This document shows, piece after piece, positions 50,378 through 57,367 of a stretch of 64,000 nucleotides of DNA; the first letter of the stretch is position 1; every line of letters begins with the position of its first letter. Source of the stretch: Streptomyces marincola (lineage in GTDB: Bacteria; Actinomycetota; Actinomycetes; Streptomycetales; Streptomycetaceae); assembly GCF_020410765.1 (NCBI RefSeq), contig NZ_CP084541.1, forward strand, positions 3,476,501 to 3,540,500, in the 5' to 3' direction. The translations under genes were made by a program, and so were the position numbers. Under the pieces are notes generated by a model. That model did no database searches. It saw nothing but the letters and a program-made list of their open reading frames with translations, and was not told the origin of the DNA.

Positions 50378-50403
50378 GACTGGACCGGTGGACCGGTCCA
50401 GTC
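50378..50403. promoter_or_regulatory. GntR operator 1, overlapping leftward promoter
   Basis: GACTGGACCGGT (50378-50389) and its reverse complement (50392-50403) are separated by GG, giving perfect 12-bp arms. On the minus strand TTGACT (-35-like) and CAGTCT (-10-like) lie 17 bases apart across it, so a bound repressor would block transcription of the transfer operon. Confidence 0.65.
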
Positions 50404-50480
50404 AAGCCCTGTGTGTGCGGACGCCTTGAGGCGGAGGAACGTCTTCGCTGGTCAAGGCCCCTTTGAGGAAAGAAAAAAAT

Positions 50481-50502
50481 CTGGACCGGTATACCGGTCC
50501 AG
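50481..50502. promoter_or_regulatory. GntR operator 2 / gntR terminator
   Basis: CTGGACCGGTA and TACCGGTCCAG form a perfect 22-bp palindrome with the same half-site as operator 1. On the minus strand a run of seven T follows, 22 bases past the gntR stop, so the same sequence can act as an intrinsic terminator of gntR. Confidence 0.6.
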
Positions 50503-50523
50503 CTCCCTCTTTGGGGTGCACGC

Positions 50524-51240
50524 CTACATGGCGTACGTCTCGCTGCGCCTGTAGTGGGCCGCCGGAGTAACGCCTTCCTCGCACACGAGGGGGCGGCCGT
50601 CCTGGTCGAACGCGGTGTGCAGAACCACTGCCACAGCCCCCGTGCCCGACAGCCTCAGGTGATGCGCTTCGGTTTCGTTCGCCAGCCGCACCGTGGTCAC
50701 GTCCTCCCCCTCGACGGGGTACCGCCCGGTCTGCCGGCGGACGTAGCGCGTGGTGCCCTCAGCGATGGGCGCCGTCTGTCCCAACCGCGGGGAAGCCTCC
50801 GCCACGTCCGGGGGGAACCATGCCTCCGCGTAGCTGTGCGGGCTCCCGTCGGGCAACTGGTGAACCCGAACGCGCCTCAGGGCCTCAGTGCCCGGCCGCA
50901 TCCGCAGTGCCTCCGCAACGTGAGCGGGAGGTTCGAGCCAGTCGGGCTCACCGATGCGGAGGAAGGGCATGCCCCCGGAAGCGCGCGCCGTGCCCGCGCG
51001 GCGCGCTCCGGCCGGCCGGGCCACCGGCGTTTCCGTCACGATGAAGCCCGTGCCCTGCTTGGCGACGACGATGCCGTCGTTGCGCAGCACTTCCATGGCC
51101 TTGATCGCAGTCGCACGCGACACCGACCACTGCTCGGCTAGGTCCCGGCCGGACGGCACGGTCTGGCCCGGCTCGAACTCGCCGCTCGCGATGCGGGCGC
51201 GAAGTGATTCCGCGATCTCCTCATACTTCAGCAGTGCCAT
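50524..51240 (-). CDS. GntR-family (HutC/UTRA) transcriptional repressor
   Basis: 238 residues from the ATG at 51240 with GAAGGGAA upstream. The winged HTH is LKYEEIAESLRARIASGEFEPGQTVPSGRDLAEQWSVSRATAIKAMEVLRNDGIVVAKQGTGFIV (about 3-70), and a UTRA ligand-binding domain fills 90-235. This resembles KorSA/TraR-type regulators of Streptomyces elements, which repress transfer genes and themselves. Palindromes with half-site CTGGACCGGT lie on both sides of the gene (50378, 50481, 51262). Confidence 0.9.
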   Translation of the reverse strand: MALLKYEEIAESLRARIASGEFEPGQTVPSGRDLAEQWSVSRATAIKAMEVLRNDGIVVAKQGTGFIVTETPVARPAGARRAGTARASGGMPFLRIGEPDWLEPPAHVAEALRMRPGTEALRRVRVHQLPDGSPHSYAEAWFPPDVAEASPRLGQTAPIAEGTTRYVRRQTGRYPVEGEDVTTVRLANETEAHHLRLSGTGAVAVVLHTAFDQDGRPLVCEEGVTPAAHYRRSETYAM

Positions 51241-51261
51241 GGCTTCCCTTCGCCGCATGCG

Positions 51262-51283
51262 CTGGACTGGTCCACCGGTACAG
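51262..51283. promoter_or_regulatory. GntR operator 3 at the gntR/methyltransferase divergent promoter
   Basis: CTGGACTGGT and ACCGGTACAG form an imperfect version of operators 1 and 2. It lies between the gntR start (51240) and the methyltransferase ATG (51298). GATACT (51286-51291) just beyond it is a likely -10 box, so one site can control both genes. Confidence 0.55.
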
Positions 51284-51297
51284 ATGATACTTCGGGC

Positions 51298-52107
51298 ATG
51301 TCGAGAATCGAACTGTCTCCTTCCGTCATGCGCTTCTACTCGCAGACCGTGGACGAAGGCAGTCGCCTGCGTCGCTCAGCCGACGGGCGCCTTGAGCTGG
51401 CCCGTACGAAAGAGCTGTTGCGTCGCTTCCTGCCTCCGGTACCGGCCACCGTGCTGGATGTGGGTGGGGGGACCGGCATCCATGCGGAATGGCTGGTCAG
51501 GGATGGGTACGAGGTGACCCTCATAGACCCAGTTCCCCGCCACGTTGAACAGGCTGCCCGTGTCTGTCCCGCCCTTCTCGGAGACGCGCGGAGTCTGGCA
51601 GCCGAGGACAACAGCTACGACGTAGTGCAGCTACTCGGGCCGCTCTACCACCTGCCTGACGACGCTGACCGCCGCCAAGCGCTGTCCGAGGCCCGCCGAG
51701 TGGCGCGGCCGGGCGGTCTTGTGGCCGCCGCCGCGATCAACCGGTACGCCTCGCTCTTCGAACACGTCACCTACGCGCATCTGCACACCGAGCCGATGTG
51801 GGACGCAGTCTCCAGCATCTTGCGCACAGCGAAGCACGAGGGCCCTCACTTCACCGTTGCCTACTTCCACCGTGCCGAAGAACTCCTCGATGAGCTTCGA
51901 GACGCAGGTCTCGCTGACGTTCAGGTCTTCGGCATCGAGGGCCCCGCCTGGTCGTTGGTCAAGACAGCTGAGCAGCAGCCGGGCGAGGGCCCCACGGACG
52001 ACCTGATCGCCGCCGCCACGGCGGCGGCCCGGATGGCGGAGCCGTACCCGGAACTGCTCGCTGCCAGTTCCCACCTGCTCGCAGTGGGGTGGGTGCCCGC
52101 CGGCTAG
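51298..52107 (+). CDS. class I SAM-dependent methyltransferase (AICE cargo)
   Basis: 269 residues. Motif I TVLDVGGGTGIHAEWLV near residue 50, acidic LIDPVP near 72, then YDVVQLLGPLYHLPD near 105 (a UbiE/CouO-like methyltransferase core). GATACT lies 6 bases before the ATG with no ribosome site, so it is probably leaderless and under operator 3. It is the only rightward gene of the element and lies next to attR. Substrate unknown; a small molecule seems more likely than DNA, as no target-recognition region is present. Confidence 0.8.
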   Translation: MSRIELSPSVMRFYSQTVDEGSRLRRSADGRLELARTKELLRRFLPPVPATVLDVGGGTGIHAEWLVRDGYEVTLIDPVPRHVEQAARVCPALLGDARSLAAEDNSYDVVQLLGPLYHLPDDADRRQALSEARRVARPGGLVAAAAINRYASLFEHVTYAHLHTEPMWDAVSSILRTAKHEGPHFTVAYFHRAEELLDELRDAGLADVQVFGIEGPAWSLVKTAEQQPGEGPTDDLIAAATAAARMAEPYPELLAASSHLLAVGWVPAG

Positions 52108-52174
52108 GCCCGGCTCCGCGGCGCTACTCGGAGTGCTGGCGACACGAGCAGGAGACACCGAATCCGTGGGCCTG

Positions 52175-52195
52175 TGGGCCATGTGTGGGCCAACG
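52175..52195. repeat. subterminal repeat B, right
   Basis: Exact copy of the 21-base repeat at 38920-38940, same orientation. TGGGCC is repeated several times around it. Confidence 0.6.
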
Positions 52196-52226
52196 GGCGC
52201 GGGCGCGGCGAGCCCATTGCCGAACA

Positions 52227-52239
52227 CGCAGGTCAGAAG
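52227..52239. repeat. subterminal repeat A, right
   Basis: Exact copy of CGCAGGTCAGAAG at 38821-38833, same orientation, 21 bases before attR. Confidence 0.45.
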
Positions 52240-52260
52240 CAACTCGAACGCTGATACCGC

Positions 52261-52322
52261 AACGCTCTTGAAAACCGTCGTGGCGGCAACGTCACCGTGG
52301 GTTCAAATCCCACAGCCTCCGC
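52261..52322. repeat. attR, displaced tRNA-Ser 3' half
   Basis: Matches 38744-38806 with one substitution and a changed variable-arm block. It runs from the anticodon arm to the acceptor 3' strand and lacks a 5' half, so it cannot be a tRNA. A terminator follows (52345-52376), showing that the real tRNA 3' end and terminator were pushed here by the AICE. Confidence 0.88.
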
Positions 52323-52344
52323 CCACGCGGTGAAAGCGCGAGTC

Positions 52345-52376
52345 GGAACGGCCCCCGGACCTCCGGGGGCCGTTCC
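52345..52376 (+). terminator. displaced tRNA-Ser terminator
   Basis: GGAACGGCCCCCGGA (52345-52359) pairs perfectly with TCCGGGGGCCGTTCC (52362-52376). Confidence 0.75.
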
Positions 52377-52422
52377 GCTTCTCACCGCCGTTCCGCTTCT
52401 CACCGCCGTTCCGCTTCACCGC
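52371..52422. repeat. 18-bp tandem repeat after attR terminator
   Basis: A unit beginning CGTTCCGCTTCTCACC occurs at 52371 and 52389, with a partial third copy at 52407. The first unit shares the terminator's right arm, so it arose by duplication from it. No function is evident. Confidence 0.7.
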
Positions 52423-52476
52423 CGACCGCCGACCGGCGAGCACGGGGACGCCCGGACGGCGTGCCGCGCGTGCGTG

Positions 52477-52908
52477 CTATTCCGGCGGGGCGGGATCGCC
52501 GAACGCCCAGCCGGACCACCGCGTGACCGTGATCTCGATGACAGGACCGGCCGGAGGGGTGTCGCGGTACTGGGCGTACTTCTCCCGCAGCCATTCAACC
52601 GGCGCACAACGTTGCGCGTCGTCGAGAACGCGCGCCGTGCCCTCACCACGGGCCCACCACAGCTGGGTCCAGTCGTCGTCGTAGACGTCCGCCAGTACGC
52701 AGACCTGCGGGTTCGCCGCGATGTTCCGCAGCCGCCTGAGGTTGTGGTGCCGCTTCGGTTTGTGATCGACACCGATGACGAGGGTGTCGTCCCGTGCGGC
52801 GAAGGTGGCGGGAACGAGGTGGGGGACCCCGGCGTCGTCGGCCGTCGCCAGCCGCAGGACGGGGGACGCGACGAGCCGTGCGCGGGCGGCCTCGGGGGAG
52901 AGCTGCAT
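52477..52908 (-). CDS. F420-binding PPOX-class oxidoreductase (Rv0121-like)
   Basis: 143 residues from the ATG at 52908. Text LRLATADDAGVPHLVPATF near residue 17, VIGVDHKPKRHHNLRRLRNIAANPQVCVLAD near 45-75 and WWARGEGTARV near 85 match the pyridoxamine-oxidase fold of the actinobacterial F420-dependent group (TIGR03668-type). It sits between two displaced tRNA-Ser 3' ends, so it may be cargo of an older, mostly lost element or an ordinary gene caught between. Confidence 0.8.
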   Translation of the reverse strand: MQLSPEAARARLVASPVLRLATADDAGVPHLVPATFAARDDTLVIGVDHKPKRHHNLRRLRNIAANPQVCVLADVYDDDWTQLWWARGEGTARVLDDAQRCAPVEWLREKYAQYRDTPPAGPVIEITVTRWSGWAFGDPAPPE

Positions 52909-53055
52909 GCCTCCGGAATACCTGGTCGACCGCCGCTCGCGCGTGAGCAACGGCACCCTCGGCCATCCTGTGGCCACGGTGGTCCCCCTCGCACCTGCCC
53001 GCTAGCCTGAGGGACAGGTCGAAGCCCGTACGCGGCGGACCGGCTGTGCCGTCTC

Positions 53056-53109
53056 GACCACCGTCGTGGCGGCAACGCCACCGCGGGTCCGCACCCCGCG
53101 GCCTCCGCC
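53056..53109 (+). pseudogene. decayed third copy of the tRNA-Ser 3' half
   Basis: Aligned without gaps to attR (52270-52323) it has 44 of 54 identical bases, including an unbroken run through the variable arm (CCGTCGTGGCGGCAACG). T-stem changes are paired: GTGGG/CCCAC has become GCGGG/CCCGC. The T-loop is altered and there is no 5' half. A terminator follows at 53125-53165, as with the other copies. Best explained as the remnant of an earlier integration. Confidence 0.7.
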
Positions 53110-53124
53110 GGCGGCGAAGCCGTG

Positions 53125-53165
53125 GTGACGAAGGGGCACCCGGAGACCAGGCGCCCCTTCGTCAC
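53125..53165 (+). terminator. terminator after the decayed tRNA copy
   Basis: GTGACGAAGGGGC (53125-53137) pairs perfectly with GCCCCTTCGTCAC (53153-53165) around a 15-base loop. Confidence 0.65.
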
Positions 53166-53189
53166 GGGGATGACCACGGCGTTCTTTGA

Positions 53190-53204
53190 TCAGTTCGTAA
53201 CTGA
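53190..53204. promoter_or_regulatory. palindrome TCAGTT-CGT-AACTGA before the sigma gene
   Basis: Perfect 6-bp arms. TAAGAT (53219-53224) follows and could be a -10 box for the ECF gene at 53324. Confidence 0.3.
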
Positions 53205-53323
53205 ACAGCGTTGTTGCGTAAGATTTCTGACTTGGCTGACCACAATCGACCGCTTCCGATGACTTCGGGGGCGGGCGACCCCGGAACGCAGTCCCGACAC
53301 CGAAGGAAGGACCCCGAGGCCCG

Positions 53324-53959
53324 GTGACCGATCACCTGCCCGCCCCGCGTACCGGCGTGGCGCCGCTCCCGGCGCTGCCCGCCGACTTCCGCGCCTTCCA
53401 CCAGCTCTACCGGCCCGCCTACGTGCGGTGGGCCGAACTGCACCTGGGCGACCGCGCCGCCGCGGAGGAAACGGTCGACCGCGCCTTCGAGCAACTCGCC
53501 GCCGACTGGAGCCACGTCCTGCGCCTCGACAGCCCCGCCGGCTACGCCTGGGCGCTGCTGAAGGACCGCACCGTCGACGCCGCCCGGGCCCGCGGCCGGC
53601 GCCCGGTCGTGATGGACACCGCGGCGTTCGAGACCCACGCGCTGCACTCGGCCGTCGACCCCATAGGCGAGCTGGAGGAGAGCCTCGGCCTCTACCAGGC
53701 GATCCGGGAGCTGCCCGAGCGGCAGCACGACGTCATCGTGCTCCGGTACTGCATCGGCTACAGCAGCGAGGAGACCGCGGACATCCTGGGCATCAGCGTG
53801 CCCGGTGTCCGTTCCACGGCCCGCTACGCCAGGCACCGGCTCAAGGAGGCACTCGGCCTGCGCGCGGCGGACGAACCGGCGGACGCGCCGGGCCCGGGCG
53901 CCGCCCGCGGCGCGGCGGACGACACGGAGGGGAGGCCGGGGCATGCCCAGGTCCATTGA
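53324..53959 (+). CDS. ECF-like sigma factor
   Basis: 211 residues; the GTG lies about 9 bases after GAAGGAAGGA. Region 2-like FHQLYRPAYVRWAELHLGDRAAAEETVDRAFEQLAADW spans about 25-65. Region 4 is LPERQHDVIVLRYCIGYSSEETADILGISVPGVRSTARYARHRLKEAL near 133-180, with a clear helix-turn-helix. It overlaps the next gene by 17 bases, which may encode its partner. Confidence 0.8.
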   Translation: MTDHLPAPRTGVAPLPALPADFRAFHQLYRPAYVRWAELHLGDRAAAEETVDRAFEQLAADWSHVLRLDSPAGYAWALLKDRTVDAARARGRRPVVMDTAAFETHALHSAVDPIGELEESLGLYQAIRELPERQHDVIVLRYCIGYSSEETADILGISVPGVRSTARYARHRLKEALGLRAADEPADAPGPGAARGAADDTEGRPGHAQVH

Positions 53960-54623
53960 CCAGGTGCTGGCCCGGGCGGTTCTGGTGCACCGCCCCCACA
54001 CCTACACCGACCAGGAGATCGAGGCGGCCGAGTCGCGCATCGCCGCCCGCGTCGCGGAACGGCTGCACGGCCACGCCGCGCGCCCCCCGCGCGCCGACGG
54101 GCGCGGGGCGGACGCCACCCACCACCTCGTGACGTTGTGCCGAACGGTCGTCGGCCGGGCCGGCGCCCTTCAGCACATGGCGGCCCCGCTCGGGGGGCGC
54201 GTGCCGGAGCCCGAGGGGGCGCGCGTACTCGGCTGCGCGCTCCAGCTCGCGGGCCGGGAGGACAGCGCGCGCTTCTGGTGGCAGTTCGCCGCCGGAGCGG
54301 GCGACGGCGTGGCGGCCTACTGCCTGTACCTGCACCACCTGATCCTCGGCGAGTCCTGGGAGGCCGCGCTGTGGCACCGGCAGGCCGACCCGGAGGGCGG
54401 CGACCCGGTGGAGATCGGCGAGGAGCCGGAGGACGGGTGCAGCCCGGCGCTCGTGCTGCGCGTCCTGGCCAGGCTCTGCGGCGACCACGACTGCCTGACG
54501 GACGCCGCGGTCGCGGTCGTGCACTACGTGCCGGAGGCCGTTCGGTTCGTCGACGAGATCGAACTCCCGCTCCCCGTCGACGACTTCGCCGAACGCATTG
54601 AGGAGCTGACCGCGACGGCCTGA
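53943..54623 (+). CDS. hypothetical protein coupled to the ECF-like gene
   Basis: 226 residues beginning MPRSIDQVLARAVLVHRPHTYTDQEIEAAESRIAARV. It is mostly helical, with LQHMAAPLGG and ARVLGCALQLAGREDSARFWWQFAAGAGDGVAAYCLYLHHL resembling a tetratricopeptide-like (Sel1) array in the middle. The overlap with the sigma gene suggests it regulates or assists it. No known domain is certain. Confidence 0.6.
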   Translation: MPRSIDQVLARAVLVHRPHTYTDQEIEAAESRIAARVAERLHGHAARPPRADGRGADATHHLVTLCRTVVGRAGALQHMAAPLGGRVPEPEGARVLGCALQLAGREDSARFWWQFAAGAGDGVAAYCLYLHHLILGESWEAALWHRQADPEGGDPVEIGEEPEDGCSPALVLRVLARLCGDHDCLTDAAVAVVHYVPEAVRFVDEIELPLPVDDFAERIEELTATA

Positions 54624-54976
54624 CCCGCCGCGCCTCCCGCACGGTCCGCCTCCCGCCCGTCGCCCCACCCTGCCTTCCGCCCCGTGGCGCCCTGCCTTTC
54701 CGCCCCCCTCCGGCGCCCCGAGCCGCGCCCGCCCGGAGCCCCCGCGCGCCCCTCCGGCCACCATGCGCGCCGGGGCGCGAGCCGGTCGCGGGCGGGTGCC
54801 CCACCACGCCCCCGCCCCCGGCATCAGGTGAATCCCTGATCCCCCCTGAGGAAAAGAAATCGCCCCCTCCACCTCTGGGAGGTGACACCAACCCCCCTTC
54901 TACACCCTGGGGCGGATATCCCATCGCGACCTGTGGCCGATCCCCCGGCGGGGTGAAGTCTCCTAATTTGTAAGGC
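54624..54976. other. intergenic region before the SigE-family gene
   Basis: 353 bp with C-rich text and no convincing gene. TAATTTG occurs just before the ATG at 54977 and may be part of a leaderless promoter. Confidence 0.5.
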
Positions 54977-55528
54977 ATGACCACGCCCAGGACAGCCCGG
55001 ACAGCAGGGACGCTGACCTTCACCTCATACGTGCAGGCACGCGGACCGGTCCTGCTGCGCGCTGCCCGCTCGCTCACCGCCAACCCAAGCGACGCCGAGG
55101 ACCTCCTCCAGACCGCCCTCACCAAGACCTACCTGGCCTGGGAGCGGATACAGGACCACCGGGCCCTGGACGGCTACGTCCGCCGGGCCCTGCTCAACAC
55201 CCGCACCTCCCAGTGGCGCAAACGGCGCGTCGAGGAGTTCGCCACCGACGAACTGCCCGAGCCCGACCCGCTGCCCGCACCCGACCCGGCCGAGCAGGAG
55301 GCCGTCCGGGACGCGATGTGGCGGGCCATCATGAAGCTGCCGGCGCGCCAGCGCGCCATGGTCGTCCTGCGGTACTACGAGGACCTCAGCGAGGCGTCCA
55401 CGGCGGAAGTCCTCGGCGTCTCCGTCGGCACGGTCAAGAGCGCCGTCTCCCGCGCGCTGGCCAAGCTCCGCGAGGACCAGGAGCTGGCCCAGGTCGCGCG
55501 CCACGACAGCCAGGTGATGGCCGCGTAA
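54977..55528 (+). CDS. SigE-family ECF sigma factor
   Basis: 183 residues. Region 2 LTFTSYVQARGPVLLRAARSLTANPSDAEDLLQTALTKTYLAWERI spans about 15-60. Region 4 is LPARQRAMVVLRYYEDLSEASTAEVLGVSVGTVKSAVSRALAKLRED near 121-167. This is the text of the large actinobacterial SigE-type ECF group. No anti-sigma gene is adjacent. The ATG has only AAGG immediately before it, so translation may be leaderless. Confidence 0.88.
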   Translation: MTTPRTARTAGTLTFTSYVQARGPVLLRAARSLTANPSDAEDLLQTALTKTYLAWERIQDHRALDGYVRRALLNTRTSQWRKRRVEEFATDELPEPDPLPAPDPAEQEAVRDAMWRAIMKLPARQRAMVVLRYYEDLSEASTAEVLGVSVGTVKSAVSRALAKLREDQELAQVARHDSQVMAA

Positions 55529-55616
55529 TTCGTCGGGCCCCGACAGTGCCACGGGGCCGCCGCTGCCCGCACAATCACCGGAGACCCCGCACGCACGGCG
55601 AACGCCAGGAGGCCCG

Positions 55617-57308
55617 GTGCTCGGCACAATGCAGGACGTCCCCCTACTGATCAGCCGCATCCTGCGGCACGGCACCACTGTCCACGCCGGCTCCCGCATC
55701 ACCACCTGGGCCGGGGAGGGCAAGGAGCCGCGCCGGCGCACGTTCGGCGAGGCGGGGGCCCGTGCCGCGCAACTGGCGCACGCCCTGCGCGAGGAGTTCG
55801 GCATACGCGACGGGGACGTCGTCGGCACCCTCATGTGGAACAACGCCGAGCACATCGAGGCGTACTTCGGCATACCGTCGATGGGCGCCGTCCTGCACAC
55901 CCTCAACCTGCGGCTGCCCGCCGAGCAGCTCGCGTGGGTCATCGCCCACGCCGACGACCGCGTCATCCTCGTCAACCGCACCGTCCTGCCCGTCCTCGCC
56001 CCGCTGCTGCCCGGCCTGCCGCGTGTGGAGCACGTGGTCGTCGTCGACCCGGACGGCACCGGCGCCGTGCCCGCCCCGCCGCCCGGCACCCGCGCCGCGT
56101 TCCACGACTACGAGTCGCTGATCGCCGGCCGCCCCACCACCTACGACTGGCCCGAGTTCGACGAACGCACCGCCGCCGCCCTGTGCTACACCTCCGGCAC
56201 CACGGGCGACCCGAAGGGCACGGCGTACTCGCACCGCTCCGTCTACCTGCACTCGATGCACGTCACGGCGGCCGAGGCCATGGCCCTGCGCCTGGACGAC
56301 ACCACGCTGCCCGTGGTCCCCATGTTCCACGTCAACGCCTGGGGCATCCCGCACGCCGTGTTCCTGACCGGCACGGGACTCCTCCTGCCCGACCGCTTCC
56401 TCCAGGCGGGCCCGCTCGCCGACATGATCGCCGCCGAACGCCCCACCCACGCCGCCGCCGTTCCCACCCTGTGGCAGGGACTGCTGGCCGAGCTGGAGGA
56501 ACGGCCGCGCGACATCTCCGGCCTCGACAGGGTCGCGATCGGCGGCTCCGCCTGCCCGCCGGCGCTCATGCGGGCGTTCCACGAGCGGCACGGCGTTCGC
56601 GTCCTGCACTGCTGGGGCATGACGGAGACCTCCCCGGTCGGCACGACGCCGCACCCGCCGCCCGGCCTCACGGCGGAGGAGGAATGGCCCTACCGCGAGT
56701 CGCAGGGCCGGTTCAGCGCGGGCGTCGAGGCCCGCCTCGCCGGCCCCGACGGCACCATCCTGCCCTGGGACGGCGTCTCCGCCGGCGAGCTGGAAGTGCG
56801 CGGCCCCTGGATCGCCGCCGCCTACCACGGCGGACCGGGCGCCGAGCCGCAGCGCCCGGCCGACCGCTTCAGCCCCGACGGCTGGCTGCGCACGGGCGAC
56901 GTCGGCGTCATCTCACCCGACGGCTACCTGACCCTCACCGACCGGGCCAAGGACGTCATCAAGTCCGGCGGGGAGTGGATCTCGTCCGTCGCCCTGGAGA
57001 ACCAGCTCATGGCCCACCCCCGCGTCGCCGAGGCGGCCGTGGTCGCCGTGCCCGACGACACGTGGGGCGAACGGCCGCTCGCCGCCGTCGTCCTCACCGA
57101 GCCCGCCGAAGGACCGGCGGACGACTACGCGGCCACCTACCGCGAACTGCGCGCCCACCTCGCCGCGCGCCTCCCGCGCTGGCAGCTCCCCGAACACTGG
57201 ACCAGCGTCGACGCCGTGCCCAAGACGAGCGTCGGCAAGTTCGACAAGAAGCTGATCCGCGCCCGTTACGCCCAGGGCGAACTCACCGTCACCACCCTGG
57301 CCGACTGA
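55617..57308 (+). CDS. long-chain acyl-CoA synthetase (AMP-binding)
   Basis: 563 residues; the GTG has AGGAGG 5 bases upstream. The P-loop CYTSGTTGDPKG lies near 187, the adenylate motif WGMTETSPVG near 340, GWLRTGDVG near 420, and the C-terminal domain Lys motif PKTSVGKFDKKLIR near 535. It activates a fatty acid with ATP and joins it to CoA. It lies divergently from no regulator; the large sensor gene follows tail to tail. Confidence 0.9.
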   Translation: MLGTMQDVPLLISRILRHGTTVHAGSRITTWAGEGKEPRRRTFGEAGARAAQLAHALREEFGIRDGDVVGTLMWNNAEHIEAYFGIPSMGAVLHTLNLRLPAEQLAWVIAHADDRVILVNRTVLPVLAPLLPGLPRVEHVVVVDPDGTGAVPAPPPGTRAAFHDYESLIAGRPTTYDWPEFDERTAAALCYTSGTTGDPKGTAYSHRSVYLHSMHVTAAEAMALRLDDTTLPVVPMFHVNAWGIPHAVFLTGTGLLLPDRFLQAGPLADMIAAERPTHAAAVPTLWQGLLAELEERPRDISGLDRVAIGGSACPPALMRAFHERHGVRVLHCWGMTETSPVGTTPHPPPGLTAEEEWPYRESQGRFSAGVEARLAGPDGTILPWDGVSAGELEVRGPWIAAAYHGGPGAEPQRPADRFSPDGWLRTGDVGVISPDGYLTLTDRAKDVIKSGGEWISSVALENQLMAHPRVAEAAVVAVPDDTWGERPLAAVVLTEPAEGPADDYAATYRELRAHLAARLPRWQLPEHWTSVDAVPKTSVGKFDKKLIRARYAQGELTVTTLAD

Positions 57309-57367
57309 CCCGCCGCCCCCCGGCCGCGCGCCCCCGGCCGCGGCCGGGCACGCGCGCGGGGGACGCG

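Larger units (their letters stand above)
38749..52322. mobile_element. integrated AICE, about 13.6 kb
   Basis: The element is bounded by the duplicated tRNA-Ser 3' half. It carries integrase, Xis, prim-pol plus P4-type helicase, an FtsK-like translocase, a set of overlapping spread-type genes, a GntR repressor, NUDIX and methyltransferase cargo. This is the gene set of an actinomycete integrative and conjugative element with a prim-pol replication module. All modules look intact, so excision and transfer may still be possible. Most genes run leftward; only the methyltransferase runs right. Confidence 0.92.

Noticed and set aside
51298..52107. AICE methyltransferase as a restriction-modification DNA methylase
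   Set aside because: It lacks the (D/N)PP(F/Y) catalytic motif and any target-recognition region, and no endonuclease is adjacent; the fold text fits small-molecule methyltransferases.
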